Positions 27,013 through 38,600 of a stretch of 64,000 nucleotides of DNA are shown here, one piece after another. The notes beneath the pieces were generated by a model that saw only the letters and a program-made list of their open reading frames with translations, searched no databases and was not told the origin of the DNA. The first letter of the stretch is position 1, and each line of letters starts with the position of its first letter. The stretch lies in assembly GCA_947630185.1 (NCBI GenBank), contig CANRGT010000005.1, positions 37,428 to 101,427 on the forward strand, written 5' to 3'. Made by a program: the position numbers and the translations under genes. This stretch comes from an uncultured Clostridia bacterium. Lineage in GTDB: Bacteria; Bacillota; Clostridia; TANB77; CAG-508.

Positions 27013-29088
27013 ATGACAGATAAATTAATTATTGTTGAGTCACCAGCTAAGGCAAACACTATAAAAAAATTCTTAGGTGGAAATACAAAAGTAATGGCAT
27101 CTATGGGGCACATTCGCGACTTACCAAAATCTAAAATGGGAATTAAAATAGAAGAGGACTTTGAACCAGAATATATTAATATTCGTGGAAAAGGAGATTT
27201 AATAAAGAAACTAAAAAAAGAAGCAAATGAAGCTAAAAATGTATACCTAGCAACCGACCCTGATCGTGAAGGTGAAGCTATTGCATGGCACTTAGCACAT
27301 ATATTAGAAATTCCAGAAGATAGTAATTGTAGAGTTACATTCAATGAAATAACTAAAGAAACAGTAAAAAATTCAATTCAAAAACCAAGAAAAATAGATA
27401 TGAATTTAACAGATGCACAACAAGCAAGACGTGTATTAGATAGAATAGTGGGTTATAAAATGAGCCCAGTGCTTTGGAAGAAAGTAAAAAGGGGCTTATC
27501 AGCAGGAAGAGTGCAATCAGTTGCAGTAAAACTAATTGTAGATAGAGAAGAAGAAATAGAAAAATTTATTCCAGAAGAATATTGGAACATATATGCTAAA
27601 CTTCAAGACAAGAAAACTAAAAAATCATTTTCAGCAACATTCTATGGAAAAAATGGTAAAAAACAAGAACTTCATAAACAAGATGAAGTAAATGAAATTT
27701 TAGAGCAAATTGAAAACGGAAAATATATTGTAACTAATATTAAAAAAGGTGAAAAGAAAAGGACACCAGCACCACCATTTACAACAAGTACGATGCAACA
27801 AGAAGCATCTAGAAAATTAGGATTTACTTTAAAAAGAACAATGTCAGTTGCACAAGGTTTATATGAAGGTGTGCACGTAGGAGAAAGAGGAACAGTAGGT
27901 TTAATTACTTACATGAGAACAGATTCTACTAGAATATCAGAAGAAGCAAGAAGTGCTGCAAAAGAGCAAATTACTAAAAAGTATGGCAAGAGTTATTACG
28001 AAAATCGTTATTATAGAACAAACCAGAATGCACAAGATGCACATGAAGCAATAAGACCAACATATGTAGATTTAGACCCAGAAGATATAAAGGGGTATTT
28101 ATCACCAGAACAATATAAGTTATATCGCTTGATATATAATAGATTTATTGCAAGCCAAATGTCACAAGCTGTTTATGATACAGTATCATTAGATATAAAT
28201 GTAAATGACTATTTGTTTAAAGCAAGTGGGCAAACACTAAAATTTAAGGGATTTATGACTTTATATGTAGAAACATTAGAAAATGAAAAGGAAGAAGACG
28301 ATGTTTCGATTCCAGAATTAGAAATTGGAGAAGAAGTAAAAAAACAAAAATTAGAGCCAAAACAAAGCTTTACTGAACCACCAGCAAGGTACACAGAAGC
28401 AAGCTTAGTAAAAGCTTTAGAGGAAAAAGAAATAGGAAGACCAAGCACTTATTCACCAACTATTACAACAATTTTAGAAAGAAGATATATTCAAAAAGAG
28501 CAAAAGCAATTAGTACCAACAGATTTGGGAAAAGTTGTAAATCAATTATTAGTTGAAAACTTTAAAGATGTAGTAAATGTAGAATTTACAGCAAAAATTG
28601 AAAAGGAATTTGATGAAATAGCAGAAGGAAAAGAACCTTGGAAGCAAGTAATTCGTGAGTTCTATGGACCTTTTGAAAAACAAGTAGAAAAAGTAGAAAA
28701 AGAATTAGAGCATGTAAAATTAGAAGAAGAAGTATCAGATGTACCATGTGAAAAATGCGGAAGAATGATGGTAATTAAATATGGTAGATATGGTAAATTT
28801 TTAGCGTGCCCTGGATACCCAGAATGTAAAAATGCTAAGCCATTAGTAGAAACTATTGATGTACCATGCCCAGTTTGTGGGGGAAAAGTACAAGTAAGAA
28901 AAACAAAAAGAGGTAAAAAATATTATATTTGTGAGAACAACCCAAAATCTTGTGAATATATTTCATGGAATATGCCTAAAAAAGGTGAAAAGTGGGTACC
29001 AGGTGAAAAACCTAAAAGAACGACTAGAAGAAAAACAAGAAGAAAAACTGCAACAAAAAAATTAAGCAAAAATAATAACAAAACTTAA
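27013..29088 (+). CDS. topA: DNA topoisomerase I
   Basis: A 691-residue type IA topoisomerase that relaxes negative supercoils. It begins with the Toprim domain (IVESPAKANTIKKFL, and DPDREGEAIAWH for metal binding). The active-site tyrosine is in LITYMRTDSTRIS and the family motif in GRPSTYSPTI. Two C-terminal four-cysteine zinc ribbons follow (CEKCGRMM...CPGYPEC and CPVCGGK...CENNPKSC), with a basic tail. No ribosome site lies directly before ATG 27013; the nearest is at 26898, across a possible hairpin. Confidence 0.96.
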   Translation: MTDKLIIVESPAKANTIKKFLGGNTKVMASMGHIRDLPKSKMGIKIEEDFEPEYINIRGKGDLIKKLKKEANEAKNVYLATDPDREGEAIAWHLAHILEIPEDSNCRVTFNEITKETVKNSIQKPRKIDMNLTDAQQARRVLDRIVGYKMSPVLWKKVKRGLSAGRVQSVAVKLIVDREEEIEKFIPEEYWNIYAKLQDKKTKKSFSATFYGKNGKKQELHKQDEVNEILEQIENGKYIVTNIKKGEKKRTPAPPFTTSTMQQEASRKLGFTLKRTMSVAQGLYEGVHVGERGTVGLITYMRTDSTRISEEARSAAKEQITKKYGKSYYENRYYRTNQNAQDAHEAIRPTYVDLDPEDIKGYLSPEQYKLYRLIYNRFIASQMSQAVYDTVSLDINVNDYLFKASGQTLKFKGFMTLYVETLENEKEEDDVSIPELEIGEEVKKQKLEPKQSFTEPPARYTEASLVKALEEKEIGRPSTYSPTITTILERRYIQKEQKQLVPTDLGKVVNQLLVENFKDVVNVEFTAKIEKEFDEIAEGKEPWKQVIREFYGPFEKQVEKVEKELEHVKLEEEVSDVPCEKCGRMMVIKYGRYGKFLACPGYPECKNAKPLVETIDVPCPVCGGKVQVRKTKRGKKYYICENNPKSCEYISWNMPKKGEKWVPGEKPKRTTRRKTRRKTATKKLSKNNNKT

Positions 29089-29097
29089 ACTTAATTG

Positions 29098-29126
29098 TTT
29101 ACTTTAAAAAATGGTTATGCTATAAT
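29098..29126 (+). promoter_or_regulatory. Promoter of the Ig-like protein gene
   Basis: TTTACT (29098-29103) and TATAAT (29121-29126), spacer 17, starting 10 bases after the topA stop. Confidence 0.6.
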
Positions 29127-29169
29127 TTTTATAAGAATTATACTTATGAGGAGAGAAAGGAAAAATTAA

Positions 29170-30102
29170 ATGAACCAAATTCTTGCCACAGAAAATAATA
29201 AAAATAAAAAGAAATCAAGTGGACCAATAGCAATAAAACCAATTGTTAGATTTTTTGCTGTTGTCATTATAATTTTTGGTATTATTTTAATAGGTGAAGG
29301 ATCGTATGCAATATATGAGAATAATAGTCTTCAAGATCCGAAAAATGCACCAAAGGTATCAATAAGTAGGCAAAATGATAAAGCAGTTATTAATGTTGAA
29401 CATAATATAGATATTTCAAAAATTGTTTATCATTGGGATAATGGAGAAGAAACAGTAATACCTATAGGTTCAAATACTGCAAACGAAACTATTACTCTTC
29501 TAGGCTATGATAGTACGTTATATATAATGGTTGAAGATGTTAATGGAAAACAATCAAACTATGCAAAACAATATAAATTAAATGGTGTAGATATAAAGAA
29601 ACCAGAATTAGAAACCAATACAGTCGATGGAAATAAGAATATGACAATAACTGCTAAAGATAATGTGGCATTAAAAACGCTTATATACCAATGGGAAGGT
29701 GAAGAACCTGTTGTAGTAAATATAGATGGTGCACCAGCTATGTATGAGCACAGTATAGAACTAGTGCCAGGCACTAGAAAAATTACTATTACAGCAGAAG
29801 ATACAAATGGAAATATAGAGCAAATAGAAAGAGAAATTATTGCTACAACAGCAGAACCAAATATACAAGTTCAATTATTAAGAGATGGAAAATTCTATAT
29901 AAAGGTTACAGATGAAGATGGTGTAGCAAGCATTTCAATAAATTTAAACGGCGAAATATTATCCTTAGATAATATAAATCAAAAAGAAGTACAAACAAAT
30001 GAATTAACATTAAGAGAAGGATTAAACACAGTTTCCATAACAGTAACAAATGTAAGTGGTTATACAAAAACACAGGCAGCAGATATAAAATATCCATATT
30101 AA
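29170..30102 (+). CDS. Membrane-anchored protein with repeated Ig-like domains
   Basis: A 310-residue protein. A basic N-terminus and one membrane segment (PIVRFFAVVIIIFGIILIGEGSYAIYE) are followed by about three beta-rich repeats outside the cell. Repeats share the pattern ITAKDNVALKTLIYQWEGEEPV, ITITAEDTNGNIEQIEREI and VTDEDGVASISINLNGE, typical of bacterial Ig-like folds. No sorting or catalytic motif is present, so it is probably structural or binding. It follows topA from its own promoter and is 36 bases from the next gene, so the two may be cotranscribed. Confidence 0.7.
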   Translation: MNQILATENNKNKKKSSGPIAIKPIVRFFAVVIIIFGIILIGEGSYAIYENNSLQDPKNAPKVSISRQNDKAVINVEHNIDISKIVYHWDNGEETVIPIGSNTANETITLLGYDSTLYIMVEDVNGKQSNYAKQYKLNGVDIKKPELETNTVDGNKNMTITAKDNVALKTLIYQWEGEEPVVVNIDGAPAMYEHSIELVPGTRKITITAEDTNGNIEQIEREIIATTAEPNIQVQLLRDGKFYIKVTDEDGVASISINLNGEILSLDNINQKEVQTNELTLREGLNTVSITVTNVSGYTKTQAADIKYPY

Positions 30103-30138
30103 AAGAAACTATATCACAAAAGTAAAAGGAGAAAAAAT

Positions 30139-31074
30139 ATGGCGCAAGAAATCTATATTATAGATGATAAAAATAATTTAAAAAATAAATTAGTAGAATT
30201 ATTTAAAAAAGAGCCTGAATATAAATTTAAAAAAGCCAAAACTACAGAATTAGAAAACGTTTTAAGAAATATTCCTTCATTAATAATCATAAACGAAGAC
30301 GAGATAAACGAAAACTCAATAGAACTTTGTGAGAAAATTAGAAAAAATGAAGATAACACAATAACACCAATAATTGTAATTTCTTCTAACAAAGATAAAA
30401 CACATAGATTAGAAATTTTAAAATCTTGTGTAGAACATTATATTAAATCACCAATTGATGAAGAATATTTATATTATACAGTAAAAAATATAATCCGATT
30501 ACTTGACACAAATCGTAGAGTAAGTCCACTTACAGGATTACCAGGAAATGTGCAAATTCATGCGGAAATGAAGAAGCGTCTATTAAATAAAGAAGATTTT
30601 GCTATTTTATATGTCGACTTAGATAATTTCAAAGCATACAATGATGTATACGGCTTCTTAAAAGGGGACGAAATAATAAAATTTACTGCAAAGTGTATTC
30701 AAAATCATATATTAAGCTCTGAATCAAATGCTGAAGAAGACAATTTTATAGGTCATATCGGTGGAGACGATTTTGTTGCAATTACATCACTTACAGAATG
30801 TGAAGACATTTGTCAAAATATTATTTTGGAATTTGATAAAGGAGTTTTAAAATTTTTCAATGAGGAAGATTTGGAAAAAGGCTATTTAGAAGTACCTAAT
30901 AGAAAATGCATTTTAGAGCAGTTCCCATTAACTACAATTTCAATAGGTGTAGTAATTGCAGATAAGGGCAGATTTAAAAATGTACTAGAAATAGGAGAAG
31001 TTGCAGCACAAGTAAAGCATTTAGCAAAAACAACTCCAGGAAGTACATATGCAATTGATAGAAGAAAGAAATAA
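30139..31074 (+). CDS. Receiver-like plus GGDEF domain protein (putative diguanylate cyclase)
   Basis: A 311-residue cytoplasmic protein. Residues 1-125 resemble a response-regulator receiver domain (IYIIDDKN, LIIINEDEI, TPIIVISSNKDK, YIKSPIDEEYL), but the phospho-acceptor position is not a clean DxxMP motif, so it may be degenerate. Residues 135-311 are a GGDEF domain: SPLTGLPGN, FAILYVDLDNFKAYND, and the active-site loop IGGDDF, in which Asp replaces the usual Glu. Diguanylate cyclases with GGDDF can be active. The likely role is cyclic-di-GMP signalling. Confidence 0.8.
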   Translation: MAQEIYIIDDKNNLKNKLVELFKKEPEYKFKKAKTTELENVLRNIPSLIIINEDEINENSIELCEKIRKNEDNTITPIIVISSNKDKTHRLEILKSCVEHYIKSPIDEEYLYYTVKNIIRLLDTNRRVSPLTGLPGNVQIHAEMKKRLLNKEDFAILYVDLDNFKAYNDVYGFLKGDEIIKFTAKCIQNHILSSESNAEEDNFIGHIGGDDFVAITSLTECEDICQNIILEFDKGVLKFFNEEDLEKGYLEVPNRKCILEQFPLTTISIGVVIADKGRFKNVLEIGEVAAQVKHLAKTTPGSTYAIDRRKK

Positions 31075-31202
31075 ATAATTAGTTTATTCATAAAATTTAA
31101 AACCCTATAATATCTTTATATAAAGAACTTGATTAGAAAAGTACTAAATAATAAAAATTTTGTACATAAAGTAAAGTTTTAAGAAGATATTGGAGGGTTT
31201 TT

Positions 31203-31948
31203 ATGATTATTATAGATAAAAAAAGATTAGGCATAATGGTAGGAATTATGCTTGTAGCAGTATTGGTATTTACTTTCAAAACTGCAGATATAAATACTAG
31301 TTTAAATGATAAATCAAATTTAAACAAAACAGTGCAAACTGTGAGTTTACCAGTATCAAATAAGATAATAGTTTTAGATGCAGGTCATCGGTAAGCCTGA
31401 TGAGGGGGCAGAATCAAGCACACGGAACAACAGAGGCAGAAACTAACTTAAAAATAGTATTAAAACTTCAAAGCCTTTTAGAGCAAAGTGGAGCAACTGT
31501 AATACTAACACGTAGCGATGAAAACGCAATATATGATTTAGATAAAAACACTTTAAGAGAAAAGAAGGTTTCTGACATACATAACCGTGTAAAAATAGGA
31601 AATGAAAGCTCTGCAGATATATTCGTATCTGTACATTTAAATAAAATTCCACAATCACAATACTATGGATGGCAATGCTTCTATAAGCAAAACGATGAAC
31701 AAAGTATGAATTTAGCTAAAACAATACAAGAAAACTTAAATGATGCAATTCAAAAAGAAAACAAAAGAGTAGCTATGAAGTTAGATACAGTATATATTAT
31801 GAAACACGTAGAGATACCAATCTCAATAGTAGAATGTGGCTTTTTATCTAACCCAGAAGAAGAAAAGCAATTACTAGAGGATAGTTATCAAGATAGGTTA
31901 GCATGGGGAATTTATAACGGAATAATGGATTATTTTGCTAGCTTGTAA
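31203..31948 (+). CDS. cwlD: CwlD-like N-acetylmuramoyl-L-alanine amidase (two +1 shifts)
   Basis: A 247-residue zinc amidase after recoding, close to the usual CwlD length. An N-terminal signal-anchor (GIMLVAVLVFTF) leads to IIVLDAGH. The frame then meets CAT-CGG at 31389 and ACA-CGG at 31423. Skipping both C residues gives GH-GKPDEGAESST-GTTEAETNLKIVLKL. The zinc ligands would be His in DAGHG, Glu in TTEAE and His in FVSVHLN; the catalytic Glu is in VECGFLSNPEE. The first shift follows the first ligand and the second precedes the next, so active enzyme needs both. CwlD removes stem peptides so that muramic-delta-lactam forms in the spore cortex; a GerS-like gene is at 58604. Confidence 0.85.
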
Positions 31949-32015
31949 TGGTATCAAATATGAATATTACCAAAATCGAAAAAAGAACAGTTACAATATA
32001 AAAAGTAAAAACACC

Positions 32016-32044
32016 TTTACTTTTTATGTAAAACATGATATAAT
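32016..32044 (+). promoter_or_regulatory. Promoter of two small membrane-peptide genes
   Basis: TTTACT (32016-32021) and TATAAT (32039-32044), spacer 17. Confidence 0.6.
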
Positions 32045-32099
32045 TTTTTCACAGTTTCTATTAACTGATTTAATATATTCTACAAGGAGGAAAGACATT

Positions 32100-32258
32100 A
32101 TGAAAAAGACAACAGCAATTGCTCTTGTAGGAGCAGCATTAGGAACGATTGCTTGTGTTGCAATATCAATTATTGTGTGCAGGCAAGTTTGGGAAGAACT
32201 CGATGTATTAAAGGGAGTTGATAAAGAATTTCCTCCATACGACGAGTGTGACACATAA
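32100..32258 (+). CDS. Small membrane peptide, unknown
   Basis: A 52-residue reading frame from ATG 32100 with AAGGAGG eight bases upstream and a good promoter. It has one membrane segment (TAIALVGAALGTIACVAISIIVC) and an acidic tail (KEFPPYDECDT). I do not recognise it. The strong ribosome site and promoter support a real gene. Confidence 0.6.
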   Translation: MKKTTAIALVGAALGTIACVAISIIVCRQVWEELDVLKGVDKEFPPYDECDT

Positions 32259-32306
32259 GACGGCTGGATTATAAAGACTAAAATTAAAAAAAGGAGGGTA
32301 GACATC

Positions 32307-32435
32307 ATGGGAAAGGCAGTAAAAATAATTGCCCTTGCACTGGTACTTGTTGTAGGCAGTCTGCTGGCAATAGCTAGTGAAGAGAGTAATGCCGAATATG
32401 AAGACGATTATGATCTTGATAGATGGCATTACTAA
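32307..32435 (+). CDS. Small exported or membrane peptide, unknown
   Basis: A 42-residue frame from ATG 32307 after AAAGGAGGG. It has a hydrophobic stretch (VKIIALALVLVVGSLLAIA) and an acidic, tyrosine-rich tail (EYEDDYDLDRWHY). It shares the layout of the preceding peptide (membrane segment, then acidic tail) and is followed by a strong terminator, so the two form a short operon. GC content is higher than in the surroundings. Function unknown; a host-surface or toxin-like peptide is possible but unsupported. Confidence 0.55.
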   Translation: MGKAVKIIALALVLVVGSLLAIASEESNAEYEDDYDLDRWHY

Positions 32436-32474
32436 ATAAGCAAGTGTTGGCTGTGTCATAACAAATACTAAGTC

Positions 32475-32503
32475 AAAAAAGAGTCCTTTAGGGGCTCTTT
32501 TTT
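32475..32503 (+). terminator. Rho-independent terminator
   Basis: AAAAAAGAGTCC and GGGGCTCTTTTTT pair around TTTA. Confidence 0.9.
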
Positions 32504-32689
32504 GTATAATGATGGTGTAAATTTTTAACAAGTATATGTCGAATTTACTCAAAAAGTGACGAACGAAAAAGCTTGAAAAATAGGTAAATAAGAGTTTTTA
32601 ATCTAAAAATTCATATAAAATGAATATATTTCCACTCTTTGGAGAAAATACATATAAATGTATGAAAACAAGGAGTGGAAATTTTTTTA

Positions 32690-35600
32690 ATGGAATATAA
32701 AATTTTAAATGGAAATGGAGCTATTTTAGGAGAAAGCGGATTAGAGCAATATTTAGAAAAAATAGCATCAGACCATAGCTTAAAGCCAAATTCAGATAAA
32801 AATACTTATCCAATACCAAGGTTAGAAGAAAATTTTGAGGTAATTACTGAGGTATATCAATTATTAAATGAACATATAAAATTAAAAATTCCTATTCATC
32901 CAGCTGGAGAGTGGATTTTAGACAATTACTATATAATAGAGCAAACCGTAAAAACTGTAAAAAACAACTTAAAGCAAAAAGAATATATAAATTTTTTAGG
33001 TATAGCAAATGGCGCAAATGCAGGATTTGCTAGAATTTATGTGCTTGCAAATGAAATCGTAAATTATAGTGATAACAAAATAGATGCCAAAATTTTAACT
33101 AAATATCTACAAGCATATCAAAGAAGAAAAACTTTAAATATGGAGGAAATATGGAATATTCCGCTTTTTCTTCAAATTGTTTTAATTGAAAACATAAGAG
33201 AAATATGTGAAAAAATCTATTCAGCCCAGCTTCAAAAATATAAAGTTGAAAACATGATAGAAAGATTAGTAGAACAAAAAAATAAAGAAGAACTACAATT
33301 TACACATTTAGAGGAATATAAAACAAAGGTAAAAGGCTTTGGAGAGATGAAGTACCCATTTGTAGAGTACTTGTCATATCGCTTAAAAAAATATGGTAAA
33401 AAAGCATATCCATATTTAACTATTTTAGATGAACAAGTTGCTAAAATGGGAATGAGTGTTAAAGAAGTGGCTCAAAAAGAGCATTTTGATATAGCCCTTC
33501 GCAAAATTTCAGTTGGAAATGCCATAACTAGCATAAAAAATGTAGGCAGAATTAGCATGGCTGAAATTTTTGAAAAAATAAATGGTGTTGAAGATATTTT
33601 AAGAAAAGACCCTGCAAATGTATATGAAAAAATGGATTATGAAACAAAAGTAATGTATTGTAATTCTATTAAAGAATTATCAAAAAAAACTAAAATTTCA
33701 GAGATTTACATTGCAAAAAAAGTGTGGGATTTAGCAAACCAGGCAAAAGAAAGCAGTAAAGATGTAAATGGTGAATTAAATACACAAAATAGTACGACAA
33801 AAGAAAATGAGCAAAATTCTATAATACAAGAAAATACACAAAATGGTATGATAAAAGAGAAGAATGTTAATATAGAAAGCAAACAAGCTCATGTCGGCTA
33901 CTATTTAATAGGAGATGGCAGGCGGAAAGCTTTGGGAAGAGCTTACAGGTAAAAAGAAAAGTAAGTTAGGAAATAACAAGAAAATTGGAATTGTAGCAAT
34001 GCTACTTTTATTTTTCTCGATAATAATTTCTAGCGTCTTTACAGTTTATTTATATGATCAAATAGGAATTATTTCATGTCTGCTTGTTTTTTTACTTTTA
34101 ATTCCTGTGGAAGTAATTTTAGTACAAATTGCACAATATATTTTAGGCAAGTTTATAAAACCTAAAAAAATTCCAAAGCTAGATTTTGAAAAAGGTGTAC
34201 CGGAAGAATATGCTACATTTGTTGTAATACCTACGATTATAAACTCAAAAGAAAAAGTGGAAAAGCTGATGAAAAAATTAGAAAGCTATTATATAGCAAA
34301 TAAAAGTGAAAATATATATTTTGCACTTTTAGGAGATTGCACAGCTGGAAAAAATGAGAAAGAGCCATTTGACGAAGAAGTAATAAAAGTTGGTTTAAAA
34401 GAAGTAAAAGAATTAAATGCTAAATATCAAGGTACAGTAAAATTAAATGAAAAATATAAAAATACATTAGAATTAGATGAAAAATACCAAAGCGAATTTC
34501 CTAAGTTTCATTTTTTATATAGAAAAAGAACATGGAACCCAAAGGAAGAATGTTACTTAGGTTGGGAAAGAAAAAGAGGTTTATTAAACCAATTTAATGA
34601 CTATATTTTGGGTAAAACTAAAAATGAATTTTTAGAAAATACAATAGAAAGATTTTGCAAAGGGAAGCTAGAAAATAAAACTAAAAGTGATTACTCAAAT
34701 ATAATAGAAGATGATTTAGAAAATATCTCAAATGAAGAAATACAACACAGTAATTATCAAGAAAACATACAAAATAATGCTAAGGAAATTCAGAACAAAA
34801 TTCCTCGAATAAAGTACGTTATAACACTTGATGCAGATACTGTTTTAACCTTAAATACTGGTTTAGAGCTAATCGGAGCAATGGCGCATATTTTAAATAA
34901 ACCAGTATTAAATGATAAAAAAGATTTAGTTATAGAAGGGCATGGAATATTGCAACCAAGAGTAGGTGTTTCTTTGCTAGAAGTAGGTAAAAGCCTATTT
35001 ACTAAAATATATGCAGGTTCAGGTGGAAAAGATGCTTACACAAACGCAATTTCAGATGTGTACCAAGATAATTTTGATGAAGGAATTTTTACAGGAAAAG
35101 GAATATATGATGTAAAGGTATTTTCAGATGTATTAAGTGGCGAAATACCAGAAAATACAGTGTTAAGTCATGATTTGCTAGAAGGAAGCTATTTAAGATG
35201 CGGACTTGCCTCAGATATTATGCTAATGGATGGCTATCCAGTAGGCTATAATAGTTTTAAAGCAAGGCTTCATAGATGGATTCGTGGCGACTGGCAAATT
35301 TTAATGTGGCTTGGAAATAAAATAGTTAATAAAAGGGAAGAAAAAAAGCATAATCCAATAAATCTTTTATCTAAATATAAAATTTTAGATAACTTAATAA
35401 GAAGCTTACATGAAAGCTTTATAGTAATTTCACTTATATATATTAGTATATTAGACTTAATTTTTAAAATAAAAATATGGCCGATTGTATTATTACTCCT
35501 AGCGTCATTGCTAATGCCAAATATTTTAGAGATAGTAAATAGAATTATATTTAAAAAGGAAGAAGAAAAGCCTCAAAAAATGTTTACAAAAACAATAGCA

Positions 35601-38600
35601 GGGGTACGTTCAAGCATAGTAAGAGGCTTTCTAGCATTAGCAAGCCTTCCAGATAAAGCTTATTTTAGTTTAAATGCTTGTATAAAAACAATATATAGAA
35701 TGACAGTTAGCAAAAAGAATTTTTTAGAGTGGATGACAGCAGAAGAAGCGGAAAAAAATGCAAAAAAAGATGTAAAGTCATATTACAAAAATATGATGGC
35801 AAATGTAGTTTTAGGAATTTTGGGCTATGTTCTTTTATTTTTTGTAGATCAAAATTGGTGCAATATTTTTATATTCCTCATTTCTTCTTTATGGCTTATA
35901 GCACCTTTAATTTTCTGTTATATAAGTAAAGAAATAAAAGTGCCAAACAAATTAGATGAGCTAACTGATGAAGAAAAAAATTATTTATTAGAGGTGGGAA
36001 AAAGAACATGGCAATATTTTAAAGAAAACATGACTGAAAAAACTCATTTTTTACCACCAGATAATTACCAAGAAGATAGAATTCCGGTTGTAATTACAAG
36101 AACTTCGCCTACAAACATTGGGCTTGCACTACTTGCTACAATTTCTAGTTATGACTTAAAATATGAAACCTTAGAAAATACAATTTTCTTATTGGAAAAA
36201 ATGATTGATTCGATATCAAGCCTTCAAAAATGGAATGGGCATTTATATAACTGGTATCAATTAGAAGATTTAACACCACTTACACCAAGATATGTATCAT
36301 CTGTTGATAGTGGAAACTTAATAGGGTACCTTTATACAACTAAGCAATTTTTAGAAAATTCGATTAAGCAAATGCAAGAAAATGTAGAAAATGAAAGCAA
36401 TAAAAAACAAGAAAAACCAAAATCAGAAAACAAAGAACAATCAGAACAAAGAGTAATAGAAAATAATGCAGAAATAATAATTCAAAAAATAAAAACCATG
36501 ATTTCAAAAATAGAAAAAATAATTTCTGAAACTGACTTTTCAAAGCTATATGACAAAGAAACAGGGTTATTTTCAATAGGCTTTAATGTGGAAGAAAGCA
36601 AACTTACAGACTCATATTATGATTTGCTAGCATCAGAGGCAAGGCAGGCAAGCTTAATAGCAATAGCAAAAAGAGATATACCTGCTAAACATTGGAACAA
36701 TTTAAGTAGAACACTTACAATATTAAATAAATATAAGGGACTTATTTCGTGGTCTGGAACTGCATTTGAATATTTAATGCCAAATGCAAATATTCCAAGC
36801 TACCCTGGTAGCTTACTTGACGAGTCAGTCAAATTTATGCTTATGAGCCAAAGGGAATACACCAAAAAATTAAATGTACCATGGGGAATTTCAGAATCTG
36901 CATTTAATTTAAAAGACTTAAATAATAACTACCAATATAAAGCATTTGGAATACCATGGCTTGGCTTAAAAAGAGGACTCTCAGATGAAGTGGTAGTATC
37001 ATCTTATGGTAGCATAATGGCACTTCCAGAAGCACCAAAACAAGTGCTTAAAAATCTTAAAAACTTAGAAAAACATGGAATGTATGAAAAGTATGGATTT
37101 TATGAATCTATTGATTATACACCAACAAGACTAAAAAAAGGTGAGAAATATGCAGTTGTAAAAACATATATGGCTCACCATCAGGGCTTAATCTTGCTTG
37201 CAATAAATAATCTTTTTTCGAATAACATATTCCAAAAAAGATTTATGCAAAACCCTGAACTTCAAGCAATAGACATTCTACTTCAAGAAAGAATGCCTGA
37301 AAATGTTATTCTAACTAAGGAAGAAAAGGAAAAAGTTGAAAAAATAAAATATGTGGAAGATATGGATTATCAAGAAAGAGAAATAACCAAAATAAATAGC
37401 AAACTTCCACAGATAAATAGCCTTTCTGGTAATGAATATTTGATTATAACAGATGCAAAAGGAGAAGGCTACAGCAAATATAAAGATTTAAATATAACAA
37501 GATATAAGAAAAATGCAGATGTCGACCAAGGAATTTTATTTTTCTTCAAAAATGTAAAAACTAAAAAAATATGGACATCAAACAAAAGTAGCTTTTTAGA
37601 AGAGCCTGAAAAATTCCAAACTTTATTTGCACCATCACAAAATAAAATAGTAAGACTTGATGAAGATATTGAAACAACAATAAAAACCACTATTGCACCA
37701 AATGAGCCAATAGAGCTTAAAACCATAGAGCTTACAAACCACTCATCTGATGCACAAACTATTGAGGTGACGAGCTATTTAGAGCCAATTTTATCAACAG
37801 AAGCACAGGACAATAGTCACCCAGCTTTTAATAATCTATTTTTAAATTATGAATATTTAGAAAATGAAGAAGCAATTTTAGTAACAAGAAGGAAAAGAAG
37901 CATAAGTGAAAAGCCAATATTTGTAGGTGTTTCAATGCACGCAGAAAGTGGCATGATAGGAGAGCTAGAATATGAAATAGACAAAGAAAAATTCTGGGGA
38001 AGAAATTTAAGAACTGTTCCAAAGGCAGTACAAAATTCAAGCCCTTTAAGTAGGCAAATTCAATACACCACAGATCCTATTATCAGCTTTAAAAGAGTAA
38101 TTGAAATCTTGCCAGAAAAAAGTTTAAGCTTAAACTTCATTTTAGCAGTAGGAAATAGTAAAGAAGAAGTAGTAAATAGATTAAATTCTTTAACAAATAG
38201 TGAAACTATTAAGCATCAATTTGAACTTTCAAAAGCAAAAGCAGAAGCAGAAAATAGGTATTTAGGTGTAAATGGAAAAGAGCTAGAACTATATCAAAAA
38301 ATCTTAGGCTATTTATATATGCAAAATCCACTTAAAAAAATGCAGTACCCAAGTGTAAATAATGTTCCAGTAAGTAAGCTATGGAAATATGGAATATCAG
38401 GGGATTTGCCAATTTTACTTGTAAAAATTAAAGAGGCAGAAGATATAGATGTGGTAGAAGAAATGTTAAAACTATATCATTATTTTCACTTGAAGAATAT
38501 TAAAATAGACTTTGTAATTATAAACGAAGAAAAATATAGCTATCAAAATCATTTGAAAGATAGAATATTCAATAGTATTTTAAATGAAAATATTAGTTAT

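Noticed and set aside
31935..32258. A 107-residue gene starting at 31935
   Set aside because: The N-terminal half overlaps the amidase end and a promoter. The ribosome site and sequence support only the 52-residue frame from 32100.
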